Source of the DNA: Ignavibacteriales bacterium | GTDB taxonomy: Bacteria; Bacteroidota; Ignavibacteria; Ignavibacteriales; Ignavibacteriaceae | DNA: 64,000 nt | Direction of reading: 5' to 3' | Assembly (NCBI GenBank): GCA_020061465.1 | Contig: JAGUYG010000037.1 | Coordinates: 28,749 to 92,748 of the forward strand | Part shown: positions 38,301-47,398 of the stretch, piece after piece | Layout: every line of letters starts with the position of its first letter | Numbering within the stretch: the first letter of the stretch is position 1 | The notes under the pieces: generated by a model | Seen by the model: only the letters and a program-made list of their open reading frames with translations | Databases searched by the model: none | What the model was told of the DNA's origin: nothing | Translations under genes and position numbers: made by a program

Positions 38301-39863
38301 ATCATCGACGTAAGTGAAATCGAACGATCCATTCATCCCGATATTTGCTGAATCCATTGAAGTATTAATTTTATACGAGATCAGATTCTCAAGTGCAGAA
38401 ATATTAATTCTCAGTGTATCAACTCTGCTGCTGTTAATTGTGGAGCCGTCGGCTCTTAAAGTAACAGAAGAGTTTAATTCTTTAAGCGTAAAACCTTTGC
38501 CGGTTACGCTGCCGCGGACATTTAATTTCGTCTGGATATCTGTAAAAGATGAAATATCCAGATTTTGCGATGCAAACGTTATGTTATACGCCGGAGGTTT
38601 TGCTCTCAAATTCATGCTTATAGCAGCATTCAAATTTCCTTTGGCTGTACGCACAAAGAAGTTTGAGTTAAAATCGATCGAATGTCCTTCAAAATTAAGC
38701 GTATCAAAAAATACTTCTCCGAACTCCTCATAGATCGGAATTCCGATTGAAGGCAGCAGCTTATCAATATCGGATTGCGTAACAGAGGTATTATAGAATT
38801 GCGCAGTTATGAACATTAAATCCGGATTAAGTGTGTTAAGTATTTTTCCCGAAGTTCTAAGTTTTGTGTCAAGATAGTCAATTTCTATTTTATTCAACGT
38901 CAACTCATTCAAGCTTCCGCGAGCCGCTAAATTTGTACTTAACGAACCGTTAAGCAAATCTGTTGCCGGCACGAAAGCATGTAAATCGTTAAAACTAAAT
39001 TGTTTTGCTTCAAGATTTACCATTAGATTTGCGCTGCTAATATCTTCATCTTCATTTCCGAAGAGATTATACTCCATCGCTGCACTTAATTGCAAGTCCG
39101 ACTCATTTGTTTGCAATTTTAACTTGTCGGCAAACATTTCGGATTCATTAACGCCCAGCTTTCCCGAAAAATTTTTAAGCTCGAAATTTTTAATATTAGT
39201 TCCGAAGAGAAGATTATCAATTTTCACCTCATAATTATTCCGGTTTATATCGGCAAAGGCATCCATTGTTAGATAAAGATTTTCAATTTTAAAATTCCCG
39301 GGATTAAATGAATCGTAAAAATCGGTAACGGAAATGTGTTGATAATCCTGCATTAAAAAACTGATATTAGTAAGCCTGAAGTCCGCAAGATGAATTGTAA
39401 ACATAAATTCCGATGCCGCAGTTGTATCTTCCTCAGCCGGAGGGATTAGTTTTGAGATGTTAAAATTACCCGTGCTGTCCTCCTTCAAAGCAAAATGTGC
39501 GTTAGATATTTCGAACTTTCGTACATAAATTTTCTTCAAAAAAAGTTGCAGCGGACTTGTCTTAACTTCAATATCCTTTGCATAAAAGAGTGTATCTTCT
39601 TCAATAGTTAAGAGAGTATTCCTAATAATTAAGGAAGTAAAAATTGTTCCGTCGATTTTTTCGATACTCAATTTGCCGTTCAGCGCCAAGTTAACTTCTT
39701 CAACTATAGTATTCTTAAGAAACTCTCTAAAGGTAGAAGTTTGACTAACCCCGAAAATGATAACAAGAAGAAAGAACAGAATGAGTCCCGTGTATAAAAA
39801 TATATTAACTATCTTTTGGAGAAGAGTTCGCTTCTTTACTATTTTATCTTTAACTTCTGGCAT
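35376..39863 (-). CDS. tamB: Translocation/assembly module protein TamB
   Basis: This giant envelope protein (1495 aa) has an N-terminal membrane anchor (about residues 18-42), a long run of AsmA-like repeated beta segments, and a C-terminal TamB/DUF490 domain ending LKYRFEF. LSIEKIDGTIFTSLIIRN at the start and GELNLLDESTLEFLKTF and EYPLVRNLLIRLERK near the end are typical. TamB proteins bridge inner and outer membrane and help lipid transport and outer-membrane protein insertion. A tamA gene is not adjacent; the Omp85-like barrel gene two genes downstream could be a partner, which is inference only. Confidence 0.85.
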   Translation of the reverse strand: MPEVKDKIVKKRTLLQKIVNIFLYTGLILFFLLVIIFGVSQTSTFREFLKNTIVEEVNLALNGKLSIEKIDGTIFTSLIIRNTLLTIEEDTLFYAKDIEVKTSPLQLFLKKIYVRKFEISNAHFALKEDSTGNFNISKLIPPAEEDTTAASEFMFTIHLADFRLTNISFLMQDYQHISVTDFYDSFNPGNFKIENLYLTMDAFADINRNNYEVKIDNLLFGTNIKNFELKNFSGKLGVNESEMFADKLKLQTNESDLQLSAAMEYNLFGNEDEDISSANLMVNLEAKQFSFNDLHAFVPATDLLNGSLSTNLAARGSLNELTLNKIEIDYLDTKLRTSGKILNTLNPDLMFITAQFYNTSVTQSDIDKLLPSIGIPIYEEFGEVFFDTLNFEGHSIDFNSNFFVRTAKGNLNAAISMNLRAKPPAYNITFASQNLDISSFTDIQTKLNVRGSVTGKGFTLKELNSSVTLRADGSTINSSRVDTLRINISALENLISYKINTSMDSANIGMNGSFDFTYVDDPLYQFDCLMKNIDIGKFIKDAEFTTNLNLLLTAEGQNLDPDNLNLKVNLNLLNSLIADKKIDSTKIKVEITRGNGVDRNINFTSEAVDINLNGSFKIVNAVNRLAYEAQNLSYLINNKVNEYFPGVEDSTSDISYTYVPDYSLTEIDSSAHLTFNINLKDFYLISQLLGQERLDVGGSISGDVKILPENFSITTDANINHFKYLGREEIFFLSDLQLMFKLNNTFAVNSLEDVSVETALKISRLFSGEDFRNISISAELKNQILRLDFEGKLEEYAEASADALMDLTNPDIQVFLENLFIRFNKFSLSNKQPVFIGYTDNHIEIDDLALYRGDAFLSVNGNLMQTGNQNLIVSLNNFSANDLMNNLLNTEERSELDALINLSAVLTGDFQLPVLDINFQLDDFTFRGNHLGSLKSYLAYRDKNLSADVKFITPAGDSLNPALSIAGSLPVDLALAPVEDRFTDGQNVSLKLTADNFNLSTIGNMLPGINRLSGSFSANLDVTGTTEDYIPSGFVLIQNASFTSQANNLDYNMGIKITASKDTITLDSLLIANSPGTKDGGKMWGSGKAIFDKFNLISSHFILNGELKVLSEASKAVSPALYGGLVISTKGNVELKATEEGAFLRAPILVKSASLTFPPSRGAYESSSRNFVYKFKHYPEADTSSIDFEELISIAQQRSASRGPQAVKPGAFDYSIEIEVRDEATIIFVLSKEFNQNLTAVLKGKFQLERISGRQVAQGELNLLDESTLEFLKTFSAAGTIRFENEIANPYLNITATYKDYYYPLDNSSTNGGTSSGSKEVLVGVKVKLNGPLQELDKSFIREEDNIAVYYGEENIANNVRDPSKDASDAVMFIMLGKFKDNASYQEQDQVASIAGSLLGGFLNTYLGDFVRSVELRKVGSETKFNLSGKVNQFRYTIGGTTDVFQDLSQANVKIEYPLVRNLLIRLERKSALKETGSIQNEMINELGLKYRFEF

Positions 39864-40201
39864 ACACTACACCGCTAAACATATACTAAAAAAATTTTAA
39901 AATCTAACCTGAAAAGAATAGAACAAAGTTAAAATTTTACATGATTTTGCAGCATTCAATGTTGAAGAGCATGATTTGCAATTTGAAATCTTTAACTAAA
40001 ATCCATCGCACTTTAGAGTGTTTATCGTTCTCTTTTGGTTTAATAATAACATTACATTCGGTCATTAAAAAGGCTAATCAGAAATTTATTCAATAGAATT
40101 CCTGGTATTAAAGTCAAATTCCAAATGGATTACCGATGCTGATGATTGTTCTATTACAATTGATTAAAAACTAAGACGCCGGTAGAGTTGTACAAAAGGT
40201 G
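39864..40201. other. Intergenic, no gene seen
   Basis: These 338 bases lie between tamB and the hldE' gene, both on the minus strand. I found no open frame, RNA gene or clear hairpin. The promoter of the tamB-rnr unit should be near its left end. Confidence 0.5.
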
Positions 40202-40681
40202 TTATTTGTTGTATCTGTTAAGAATCAGTTCGATTATCCTGGTTGTTGATTGATCAATTTCGAATTTAATCGTTTTCACCTCGCCGCCGTTCGCTTCAAC
40301 GATATTGCGTCCCACAATTTGATCGGCAGCCCAATCCGCTCCTTTTATAAGCACGTCGGGAATGATTGCACTAATTAGCTCTGCCGGTGTATCCTCTTCG
40401 AAAATAACAACGTAATCAACTGCTTTTAAGTTGGAGATTATCAATGCTCTTTCCTTCTGGTTGATTAATGGTCTTCTTGCACCTTTTATGCGACGGACTG
40501 AGGCATCACTGTTAAGTCCAACAATCAGAAAATCGCCTAAAGCTTTTGCTTTGTTCAAGTAATCTACATGTCCTGCATGCAGAAGATCAAAACAGCCGTT
40601 GGTGAAAACAACTTTTTTCTTTTCCTCCTTAAATTTTTTTCTTAGCTCAAGCAGATCGTTTAACTCAATTACCATGCTCAT
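40202..40681 (-). CDS. rfaE2: D-glycero-beta-D-manno-heptose 1-phosphate adenylyltransferase
   Basis: The nucleotidyltransferase motif FTNGCFDLLHAGHVDYL (HXGH) and the later ARRPLINQKERALIISNL identify the ADP-heptose synthase domain that is the C-terminal half of E. coli HldE. Here it is a separate 159-residue protein, as in many non-enteric bacteria. It overlaps the heptose kinase gene by four bases (ATGA). Product is ADP-D,D-heptose for lipopolysaccharide core. Confidence 0.93.
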   Translation of the reverse strand: MSMVIELNDLLELRKKFKEEKKKVVFTNGCFDLLHAGHVDYLNKAKALGDFLIVGLNSDASVRRIKGARRPLINQKERALIISNLKAVDYVVIFEEDTPAELISAIIPDVLIKGADWAADQIVGRNIVEANGGEVKTIKFEIDQSTTRIIELILNRYNK

Positions 40682-41673
40682 AAATTTTCTCTTATAACGG
40701 TATCGAACAGCTTATTTAATTCGATCGGAACAATACCGACCTCTTCGCAAACCAAACCACCGGCATAATTTGCAAGGAAGGATGCTTCCAAAATATTACT
40801 GCCAGCCGCAAGGGCCATGGTTAACGTTGAAATTACCGTGTCTCCCGCTCCGGAAACATCGGCAACTTTTCTCGCTTTCGTGGGCATTCTTTTTTCCTCT
40901 TTATGTTTTTGGAATACTGCGATTCCACCTTCACCTAAAGTTAACAGCACGTTTTGCGCATTTACTCTTTCCAAAATCTTACTGCCGGCTAATGAGATAT
41001 CTTCATCGGTTCTAATCTTGATACCCAAAACATCCTCGGTTTCTTTTCTGTTTGGCTTAAAGACAGTAACATTTTTGTACGAAAAGAAGTTATGAAATTT
41101 AGGATCTACCGTAACCAGGATATCCGCTTTATTTGCAAGTGAAGTGATCTTTTCAATCAACGGCGGAGTTAATACCCCCTTATTATAGTCTTGAAGAATT
41201 ATTCCGTCCAAATCTTTAATTATAGATTCAATATATCTGTAAAGTTTGCTTTGAATCTCCTTGTTGATGTACTGCTTGCTTTCTCTATCGATTCGAACTA
41301 CATGCTGGTTATGAGCAATTACGCGGGTTTTAGCCGTAGTAGGTCTTGAGTCGTCAACAATAATTCCGGCGGAAGAAATTTTAGTTTCGCTGATTAATGA
41401 TCGGAAAACAGTACCGTCGTTGTCGTAACCGATAACCCCAATAGGAATAGGAATACCGCCTAACTTTAAAACGTTAAGTGCAACATTAGCCGCGCCGCCG
41501 AACCTGTAAAATTCATCTCCTACTTCTACAACGGGAACCGGAGCTTCGGGCGAGATTCTCTTTACTTCACCCCAGAAGTAACAGTCTAACATCATGTCGC
41601 CCACAACGGCTATTTTCTTTTTTAAAAAATTTTTCTTTAAGGATTGAATTCGCTTAAGGTTCATCTTAACCAT
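40678..41673 (-). CDS. rfaE1: D-glycero-beta-D-manno-heptose-7-phosphate kinase
   Basis: A PfkB-fold kinase with VVGDMMLDCYFWGEVKRIS at the N-terminus, RFGGAANVALNVLKLGG, and the catalytic ADVSGAGDTVISTL near the end. This equals the N-terminal half of E. coli HldE. The 331-residue length fits the stand-alone form. Co-translated with the adenylyltransferase, it makes heptose 1,7-bisphosphate. The phosphatase (GmhB) and isomerase (GmhA) genes are not in this window. Confidence 0.93.
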   Translation of the reverse strand: MVKMNLKRIQSLKKNFLKKKIAVVGDMMLDCYFWGEVKRISPEAPVPVVEVGDEFYRFGGAANVALNVLKLGGIPIPIGVIGYDNDGTVFRSLISETKISSAGIIVDDSRPTTAKTRVIAHNQHVVRIDRESKQYINKEIQSKLYRYIESIIKDLDGIILQDYNKGVLTPPLIEKITSLANKADILVTVDPKFHNFFSYKNVTVFKPNRKETEDVLGIKIRTDEDISLAGSKILERVNAQNVLLTLGEGGIAVFQKHKEEKRMPTKARKVADVSGAGDTVISTLTMALAAGSNILEASFLANYAGGLVCEEVGIVPIELNKLFDTVIRENL

Positions 41674-41799
41674 TTATTGCCTCTAAAAAAACTGTGCGAA
41701 AAATACGTATAAAATGTATGCTGAAAAAATTCGCGTAGTGTGTAAGTGAAATTATTTCCCCTTTTAAGAGAAAGGATGAAAGGGATTTAGAGCTGCATG

Positions 41800-42921
41800 T
41801 TAACCTGTTGGTTTTAATATCGTTGACCTGACCGGCTGTTTCCTGGATTTCCATCCGGCTAACGGATTATAAATTTGAATTTTCCATAATCCGGCTTCTG
41901 TACCGAACCATAAATAAGTACCGTCAAACAACATTGCCGATATTGTTGACGAATTAATATTTGTATCGTTAAGATCGATTTGTTTTACAGTTCCTGTAAT
42001 CCTGTTGATTAATGCCAGACCCTTTCCGTATTCTTTTTTTTCCTTTTTATCGAATAAATAAAGGGCAGCCCAGATATAGTTGCCGGTTCTTTCTAACGTA
42101 TAAACACCGTTTGCAGCAAGTCCATTCTGCTTGGATATTCTTTCCCAATTAAGCCGTCTATTGAATCTATAAATACCTCCTACATTAAACTGCGGTTTTT
42201 CGGCTGTAATAAATTCATCGGTTGCGAACCAAACAAAGGAAGGTTCAAAACAAAAATCTCTAACCGAAACTGCATCACCTTCACCGTTAAAGCCTCTTTG
42301 TTTATTATTGATATACCGCCAGGCGGAAGATTCCTCGGGCTTTTTTCTTTTATTAAAAATATGAACTCCGTTTTCCGTACCAAACCACACAAGGCTGTCG
42401 CCGTCGAAACGGATAGAAATGAAATTGTTTGTTTTTGTATCGTTATTTTTTGTTAAATCATAATCGCTGTAACGCTGCCTTGTTACATCAAGAAGAGTCA
42501 AGTTTTTGAATCTGCCTATCCACAAAACATTCTCGAGACTGTCATAAGCCAAAGCTCTGATCCAATTTCCTAATTCACCGCCAAGTGCAAATTTTCTTTT
42601 AGTCCATCTGTTTCTTTTAACATCATAAATGAATAATCCTTCGCTTGAGCCTGCCCAAACAAAATTTTTACTTGCAGCTATGTTGTAGAAAAAATCATTT
42701 TCAAGATTTTTATCCCGTGTTGAAAACGAAATCCATTTATCTTCAACAAGGGAGTAGCGAAAAATACCCTGCCCGTAAGTAGCTATCCAAATATTATTCC
42801 CTTCTTTTTGAATGGAAGAAATTCTTGCACCTTTTAAATAACCTTCCGAAACAATTTGAGATTTGGTTAATGAAGCGGTAAGAAGTAAAAAGAAATTTAA
42901 TAGTATGAAAAATCTTGTCAT
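41800..42921 (-). CDS. Secreted beta-propeller (Reg_prop-like) protein
   Basis: The ATG at 42921 gives a clean signal peptide (MTRFFILLNFFLLLTASL). The rest consists of repeated blades with the form hhWxGxxxGLxxhD (IWIATYGQGIFRYSL, VWAGSSEGLFIYDV, LWFGTENGVHIFN, LWFGTEAGLWKI), as in the two-component regulator propeller family. No kinase, response regulator or membrane segment follows, so it is the propeller alone, about 373 aa. Ligand-binding or scaffold role in the periplasm is inferred; the ligand is unknown. Confidence 0.8.
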   Translation of the reverse strand: MTRFFILLNFFLLLTASLTKSQIVSEGYLKGARISSIQKEGNNIWIATYGQGIFRYSLVEDKWISFSTRDKNLENDFFYNIAASKNFVWAGSSEGLFIYDVKRNRWTKRKFALGGELGNWIRALAYDSLENVLWIGRFKNLTLLDVTRQRYSDYDLTKNNDTKTNNFISIRFDGDSLVWFGTENGVHIFNKRKKPEESSAWRYINNKQRGFNGEGDAVSVRDFCFEPSFVWFATDEFITAEKPQFNVGGIYRFNRRLNWERISKQNGLAANGVYTLERTGNYIWAALYLFDKKEKKEYGKGLALINRITGTVKQIDLNDTNINSSTISAMLFDGTYLWFGTEAGLWKIQIYNPLAGWKSRKQPVRSTILKPTG

Positions 42922-43046
42922 GGTTTTAAAATATAAAATATCGGTGTGTGAAAATAGGCAATAGCATATTCTGAAGCTTTGTGTAAATACCACCGAAAGG
43001 AAATTTCAGATCGCAATGCGTATTAAAGAGAGAATCTGAAAACCGG

Positions 43047-43862
43047 CTAATAACTTTCATTTTCAGATGGAAATTCGGTTTGGCGAACATCCGAGATATA
43101 GTTCTTAACCGCATTGGAAATTTCGTTGGACAAATCCGTATAATACCTAACAAAGCGCGGATGAAAATCTTTATTCAAACCAAGCATATCCGGTGTAACC
43201 AATATTTGCCCATCGCATTGAACTCCTGCCCCAATGCCAATAGTGGGAATGTTCAATTGACTAGTAATTTCTTTTGTAAGCGTTGCGGGAATTTTTTCAA
43301 GCACAACTGCAAAGGCGCCGGCTTCTTCAACAATTTTTGCATCTTTAATAATTTCTTCGGCTTCTTCCTTATCGCGCCCGCGTTCGCGGTAGCTTCCAAA
43401 CTGATTTATGCTTTGCGGAGTTAGTCCGACGTGTCCCATCACCGGAATACCGGCAGCGGTAATTTTTCTAATTGTTTCTGCTACGCGTTCACCTCCCTCA
43501 AGCTTTACTGCCCCTGCTGATGTTTCTTTCATTATTCTGCCTGCATTGCGGAATGCTTCGTCGATTATTAGTTGGTAGGACATGAAAGGCATATCAACCA
43601 CTACCATAGCACGTTTTACTCCTCTTGTAACTGCTTTAGTGTGATAAATCATTTCGTCCATCGTTACCGGCAGCGTAGTATCATTCCCTTGAAAAACCAT
43701 TCCCAAAGAATCGCCGACAAGTATTAGATCTATTCCGGCTTCATCCAAAAGTTTTGCTGTTATAAAATCATAAGCCGTAAGTGCGGTAATTTTTATCCCT
43801 TTTTGTTTTAGCAGAGCAAGTGCTTTAGTCGTTACTCTTTTAAAGACCGGTTCGGTGCTCAT
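43047..43862 (-). CDS. panB: 3-methyl-2-oxobutanoate hydroxymethyltransferase
   Basis: This enzyme makes ketopantoate, the first committed step of pantothenate and coenzyme A synthesis. Typical segments: [54 protein letters not shown] and [18 protein letters not shown]. The 271 aa length is standard. The start overlaps the lipoate/octanoate transferase gene by four bases. panC and panD are not seen nearby. Confidence 0.96.
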   Translation of the reverse strand: MSTEPVFKRVTTKALALLKQKGIKITALTAYDFITAKLLDEAGIDLILVGDSLGMVFQGNDTTLPVTMDEMIYHTKAVTRGVKRAMVVVDMPFMSYQLIIDEAFRNAGRIMKETSAGAVKLEGGERVAETIRKITAAGIPVMGHVGLTPQSINQFGSYRERGRDKEEAEEIIKDAKIVEEAGAFAVVLEKIPATLTKEITSQLNIPTIGIGAGVQCDGQILVTPDMLGLNKDFHPRFVRYYTDLSNEISNAVKNYISDVRQTEFPSENESY

Positions 43863-44674
43863 AAATTTTCTTTCATTGTTAATAATTCAGCTTTAAAAAT
43901 ATCCTGATTTGAAAATCCCGTGCGCATCAATAAACTTTCCAAATCAATCTCTTCAAAAATACAATTAAAAAAAGATGAAAAACCATTCCGTATCGAATAT
44001 GCCATGCCTGTGTAGTCGACTTCTTTGCTTAATATGGTATTCAACTCAATAGTTGTTTTATAAATATCATTCTCTATTTCACGAATATTATTTTCATTCA
44101 TATTCAAATATTTAACTATTTTGTTATGGTAAGTGCCGCATAAGATTGATCCATGCTGAAGCAGTGAGTTGTTAAGTTTTCGCTGCGCGCTGCCTGCTAA
44201 TTTTTTCCCGTTAAATTTAAGCTCGCTTTTTGCCGGTACCGAAAAGCAAAGCGTACTTTTTCCTTCTTTGTATAAATGTGAAAAGTTAGGCTGATGCGTT
44301 TCCAACTCAATCAGATTTAGCATTTCATCGTATTTTTTCAGACCCTCAGCAAGAGCTAAATTAATATTCCGATAGATTTCCTTAGCAGAAACGGTGGCGT
44401 TTATAGGAATTATTACAGAGTACGTCAATTCTTCCGAATGAAGAATTGCCCGCCCGCCGGTTGGTCTAAATACTACATCGATATTATCTTCTTTAGCTTT
44501 TTGAATGTTGATTGAATTGATATTCTGGTTGGCACCTAATGAAATACAGTAAGGCTCCCACCGGTATAACCTAAGGTAAGCTTCATCCGGATTTAGATTC
44601 TTCGCGATGAATGAGTCAAGAGCCATGTTGAATTTGCCGGAATTGGCTCCTGTGTAAGAGAAATACCGCTTCAC
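43859..44674 (-). CDS. Lipoate-protein ligase / octanoyltransferase family (LipM-like)
   Basis: The LplA/LipM fold is shown by [19 protein letters not shown] and [12 protein letters not shown] with [10 protein letters not shown] Cys in [12 protein letters not shown] sits where LipM carries its catalytic Cys, which favours an octanoyltransferase that starts lipoyl synthesis over a free-lipoate ligase; this is by position only. At 271 aa it has the usual size. It overlaps both neighbours, lpxA and panB, by four bases, so the three are translated together. Confidence 0.82.
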   Translation of the reverse strand: MKRYFSYTGANSGKFNMALDSFIAKNLNPDEAYLRLYRWEPYCISLGANQNINSINIQKAKEDNIDVVFRPTGGRAILHSEELTYSVIIPINATVSAKEIYRNINLALAEGLKKYDEMLNLIELETHQPNFSHLYKEGKSTLCFSVPAKSELKFNGKKLAGSAQRKLNNSLLQHGSILCGTYHNKIVKYLNMNENNIREIENDIYKTTIELNTILSKEVDYTGMAYSIRNGFSSFFNCIFEEIDLESLLMRTGFSNQDIFKAELLTMKENL

Positions 44675-45447
44675 TTTCCTACAATACCCCTTGTACTTTT
44701 ATCTAAGAATTCCAGCACATTTTGAACGAACCTATTGCCGCTCATTTCCTCGCGGATTTTTTCTTTTGCCTGGGAAACATTTAATGATTTATTATAAATA
44801 TAAGCGTACGCCTTTTTCAACGTCATTATATCATCAGTCGCAAATCCTCTTCTTCTTAAGCCGATAACATTTATCCCCGAGTACTGCAGCGGTTCATTTG
44901 CGGCAAGAATATAAGGCGGAACATCCTGCGTAATTCTGAATCCTCCGCCAATCATCGAATGCTGCCCAACTCTGCAGAACTGATGTACCGGAGTCATGCC
45001 GCCTATAATAACATAATCTTCAAGCGTTACATGTCCGGCAAGCTGCACTCCGTTAGCCAAAATACAATTATCGCCCACTAAACAATCATGGGCTACGTGA
45101 GAATAAGCCATAATCAAACAGTTCTTGCCTATACTCGAAATACCTGTATCTTTTGTGCCGCGATGGAGTGCTGCGAATTCTCTAACCATAGTATCATCGC
45201 CGATTACGAAAATGGATTTTTCGTAATTAAACTTTAAGTCCTGAGGTACATTTGCAACCGAAGCTGCTTGAAAAATTTTTACTCTGTTTCCAATTCTCGC
45301 TCCGTCATAAATAACAGCGTGGGAGCCTATGTAGCAGTCATCCCCTATTTCAACATCGTCATGAATAATTGCAAAGGGAGCGACAGTGATATTATTGCCT
45401 ATTTTTGCTTTTGAACTTACAATTGCAGAAGGATGGATATTATTCAT
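44671..45447 (-). CDS. lpxA: Acyl-ACP-UDP-N-acetylglucosamine O-acyltransferase
   Basis: First step of lipid A synthesis. The N-terminal two thirds are left-handed beta-helix hexapeptide repeats (VAPFAIIHDDVEIGDDCYIG and on), with the catalytic His in YSHVAHDCLVGDNC. IGLRRRGFATDDIMTLKKAY opens the helical C-terminal domain. The 258 aa length is standard. An AGGGAG site precedes the ATG. It follows the lpxC-fabZ fusion by 96 bases. Confidence 0.96.
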   Translation of the reverse strand: MNNIHPSAIVSSKAKIGNNITVAPFAIIHDDVEIGDDCYIGSHAVIYDGARIGNRVKIFQAASVANVPQDLKFNYEKSIFVIGDDTMVREFAALHRGTKDTGISSIGKNCLIMAYSHVAHDCLVGDNCILANGVQLAGHVTLEDYVIIGGMTPVHQFCRVGQHSMIGGGFRITQDVPPYILAANEPLQYSGINVIGLRRRGFATDDIMTLKKAYAYIYNKSLNVSQAKEKIREEMSGNRFVQNVLEFLDKSTRGIVGK

Positions 45448-45543
45448 AAGACTCCCTGGTAGGGTAATAGTTCAAATTATTTGAGGGTTAATAGTTTTCG
45501 CTTTAATAACTTTTCCCGGTTAAGCCTGATTTTTAGAAGAGAT

Positions 45544-46977
45544 TTATTCATCTATGGATTTCGCTTTATCCGTCAAATTTTGTTCGCGGTCTACTATAGC
45601 AGCCATAAACTCAGCTTCGGCAACTAAGATATCATTTACAAAAGCTCTCCCTTTCATCGTAACCACTTTACTCTTCTTATTTGTCAATTCTATTTCAAGA
45701 AATAGCTGATCGCCTGGCATAACAGGTTTTCTGAATTTTGCATTATTTATTTGCATGAAGTAAACAAGTTTTTCTTCAGGATTTAAGAACGAGTTTAACA
45801 GCAGCACTCCTCCTGTTTGTGCCATTGATTCGATAATAAGCACACCGGGCATAATCGGCTGCCCCGCGAAGTGACCCTGGAAAAACGGTTCATTTACCGT
45901 AACGGATTTTACACCAATAACTTTTTTATCAAGTTCAAGATGAATGATTTTATCAACAAGCAAGAAAGGATAACGGTGAGGAAGGATTCTCTGTATAGCG
46001 TTGATGTCAAAAACTACTCCTTCTTTTTTTACAAATTGATATTTCCTAACTAACTTTTTCTGCTGATAAAGTTTTCTGATTTGCTTTGCAAACTCAACGT
46101 TTGCACGATGACCCGGGCGGGCTGCAAGTACTTGTGCTTTTATAGGGGCGCCTATCAGAGCTAAGTCACCTAAAAGATCCAACAGCTTATGACGAACCGG
46201 TTCATTCTTAAATCTCAAAGTTTTATTATTTAAAATACCGTTCTCCCCGAGATTAATAGTCTTCTTGATCCCGATTTTTTTTCTTAACGCTTCAAGCTCT
46301 TCTTCACTTAGCTTATGATCGACAATAACCACTGCGTTATCTATATCGCCGCCTTTAATTAGACCCACATTGGCAAGCTGTTCAACCTCGCTTAAAAAAC
46401 AGAAAGTTCTTGCAGGTGCAAATTCAGTAACAAATTCTTTCTCCAGGTCGAACAAGCCGGTGTGCTGACTGCCCAGAGCCGGATTTTGATAATCCACCAT
46501 CACGGTAATTCTATAGCTGTCTAACGGAAGCGCAACAATGTCGATTTGTTTTTCGTCATCATGGTACATTACGGTTTCGTCAATGATAAGATAATCCTTA
46601 GGGGCTTCCTGCTGCAAGAACTCAGCTTTAAGCAGCGCTTCAACGTAGGGCATTGCGCTGCCGTCGCCAACAGGTGGTTCAATTCCGTCAAGCTCGATTA
46701 TAATATTATCTATTTGCAGCCCGACGATTGCAGCTAATACGTGCTCGACTGTATGAACTTTTGCTTCGCCTATTCCTAAAGTAGTACCCCTCGAAACGTC
46801 GATTACGTTATCGGCATTAGCCGGAATCTCGGGATTGCCGCCTAAGTCGGTTCTAACGAATCTGATTCCGTAGTTTTCAGGCGCAGGCTTAAAAGTCATT
46901 GTACAAGACGTACCTGTATGCAGCCCGATCCCGGAGAGTGATACTTCTTTAAGAATAGTTCTTTGTAATTCTAACAT
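45544..46977 (-). CDS. lpxC-fabZ: Bifunctional LpxC deacetylase / FabZ dehydratase
   Basis: Residues 1 to about 310 are UDP-3-O-acyl-GlcNAc deacetylase: GIGLHTGTSCTMTFKPA, the zinc-ligand His in VHTVEHVLAAIVGL, and VRHKLLDLLGDLALIG. Residues of about 330-477 are 3-hydroxyacyl-ACP dehydratase: ILPHRYPFLLVD with the catalytic His and GVLIIESMAQTGG with the Glu. This fusion is characteristic of the Bacteroidota/Chlorobiota branch. It links lipid A deacetylation to hydroxyacyl supply. A TTGAAA-17-TATTTT promoter lies just upstream. Confidence 0.96.
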   Translation of the reverse strand: MLELQRTILKEVSLSGIGLHTGTSCTMTFKPAPENYGIRFVRTDLGGNPEIPANADNVIDVSRGTTLGIGEAKVHTVEHVLAAIVGLQIDNIIIELDGIEPPVGDGSAMPYVEALLKAEFLQQEAPKDYLIIDETVMYHDDEKQIDIVALPLDSYRITVMVDYQNPALGSQHTGLFDLEKEFVTEFAPARTFCFLSEVEQLANVGLIKGGDIDNAVVIVDHKLSEEELEALRKKIGIKKTINLGENGILNNKTLRFKNEPVRHKLLDLLGDLALIGAPIKAQVLAARPGHRANVEFAKQIRKLYQQKKLVRKYQFVKKEGVVFDINAIQRILPHRYPFLLVDKIIHLELDKKVIGVKSVTVNEPFFQGHFAGQPIMPGVLIIESMAQTGGVLLLNSFLNPEEKLVYFMQINNAKFRKPVMPGDQLFLEIELTNKKSKVVTMKGRAFVNDILVAEAEFMAAIVDREQNLTDKAKSIDE

Positions 46978-47398
46978 TAAACACCTTATAATAATTAAAG
47001 AATTAAAATATTTGTATCAAAATTGGTTTTCAAAATAGCAACATAGGTTTTGAAATACAACCGGCGTAATGGGTAGTTATTTATGAAATTTCTAAATGCC
47101 CGGGTTATTCAGTGCAAATATTTTATCTGGTTTAGCATAATATTCTTATGAGCGGTACTCTGCTGTTCTCTACCTTTTCATAAGCCTTACGGGCAAGAAA
47201 ACATGGCGGCAGAATGACGACAATTGTGCATCTCGCTGTTTATGAGTTTTTGAACAAAGATATGCGATTACGAATTATTGAAATCAATTTGCAGCTTTTA
47301 CATTTCTTTTTCATTTCGAATGAAGTTAAAGATAGATTTATCATTAAATTAAAGGTAATTATAAATCTTTTCAAACGAATAAAAAGAAAGTTATAATT
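46978..47398. other. Divergent intergenic region lpxC-fabZ / FMN-barrel protein
   Basis: These 421 bases hold the lpxC promoter at the left end. A 60-codon plus-strand frame near the right end has no family signal and is rejected. No other structure stands out. Confidence 0.5.
47005..47033 (-). promoter_or_regulatory. Sigma-70 promoter of lpxC-fabZ
   Basis: On the minus strand: TTGAAA (47033-47028), 17-base spacer, TATTTT (47010-47005). This places the transcription start around 46998, some 20 bases before the lpxC ATG. The spacing matches the prs and lexA promoters. Confidence 0.6.

Noticed and set aside
47214..47396. 60-codon frame before the FMN-barrel-like gene
   Set aside because: Low-complexity Ile/Lys/Leu text, no clear ribosome site, and it lies in a divergent control region.
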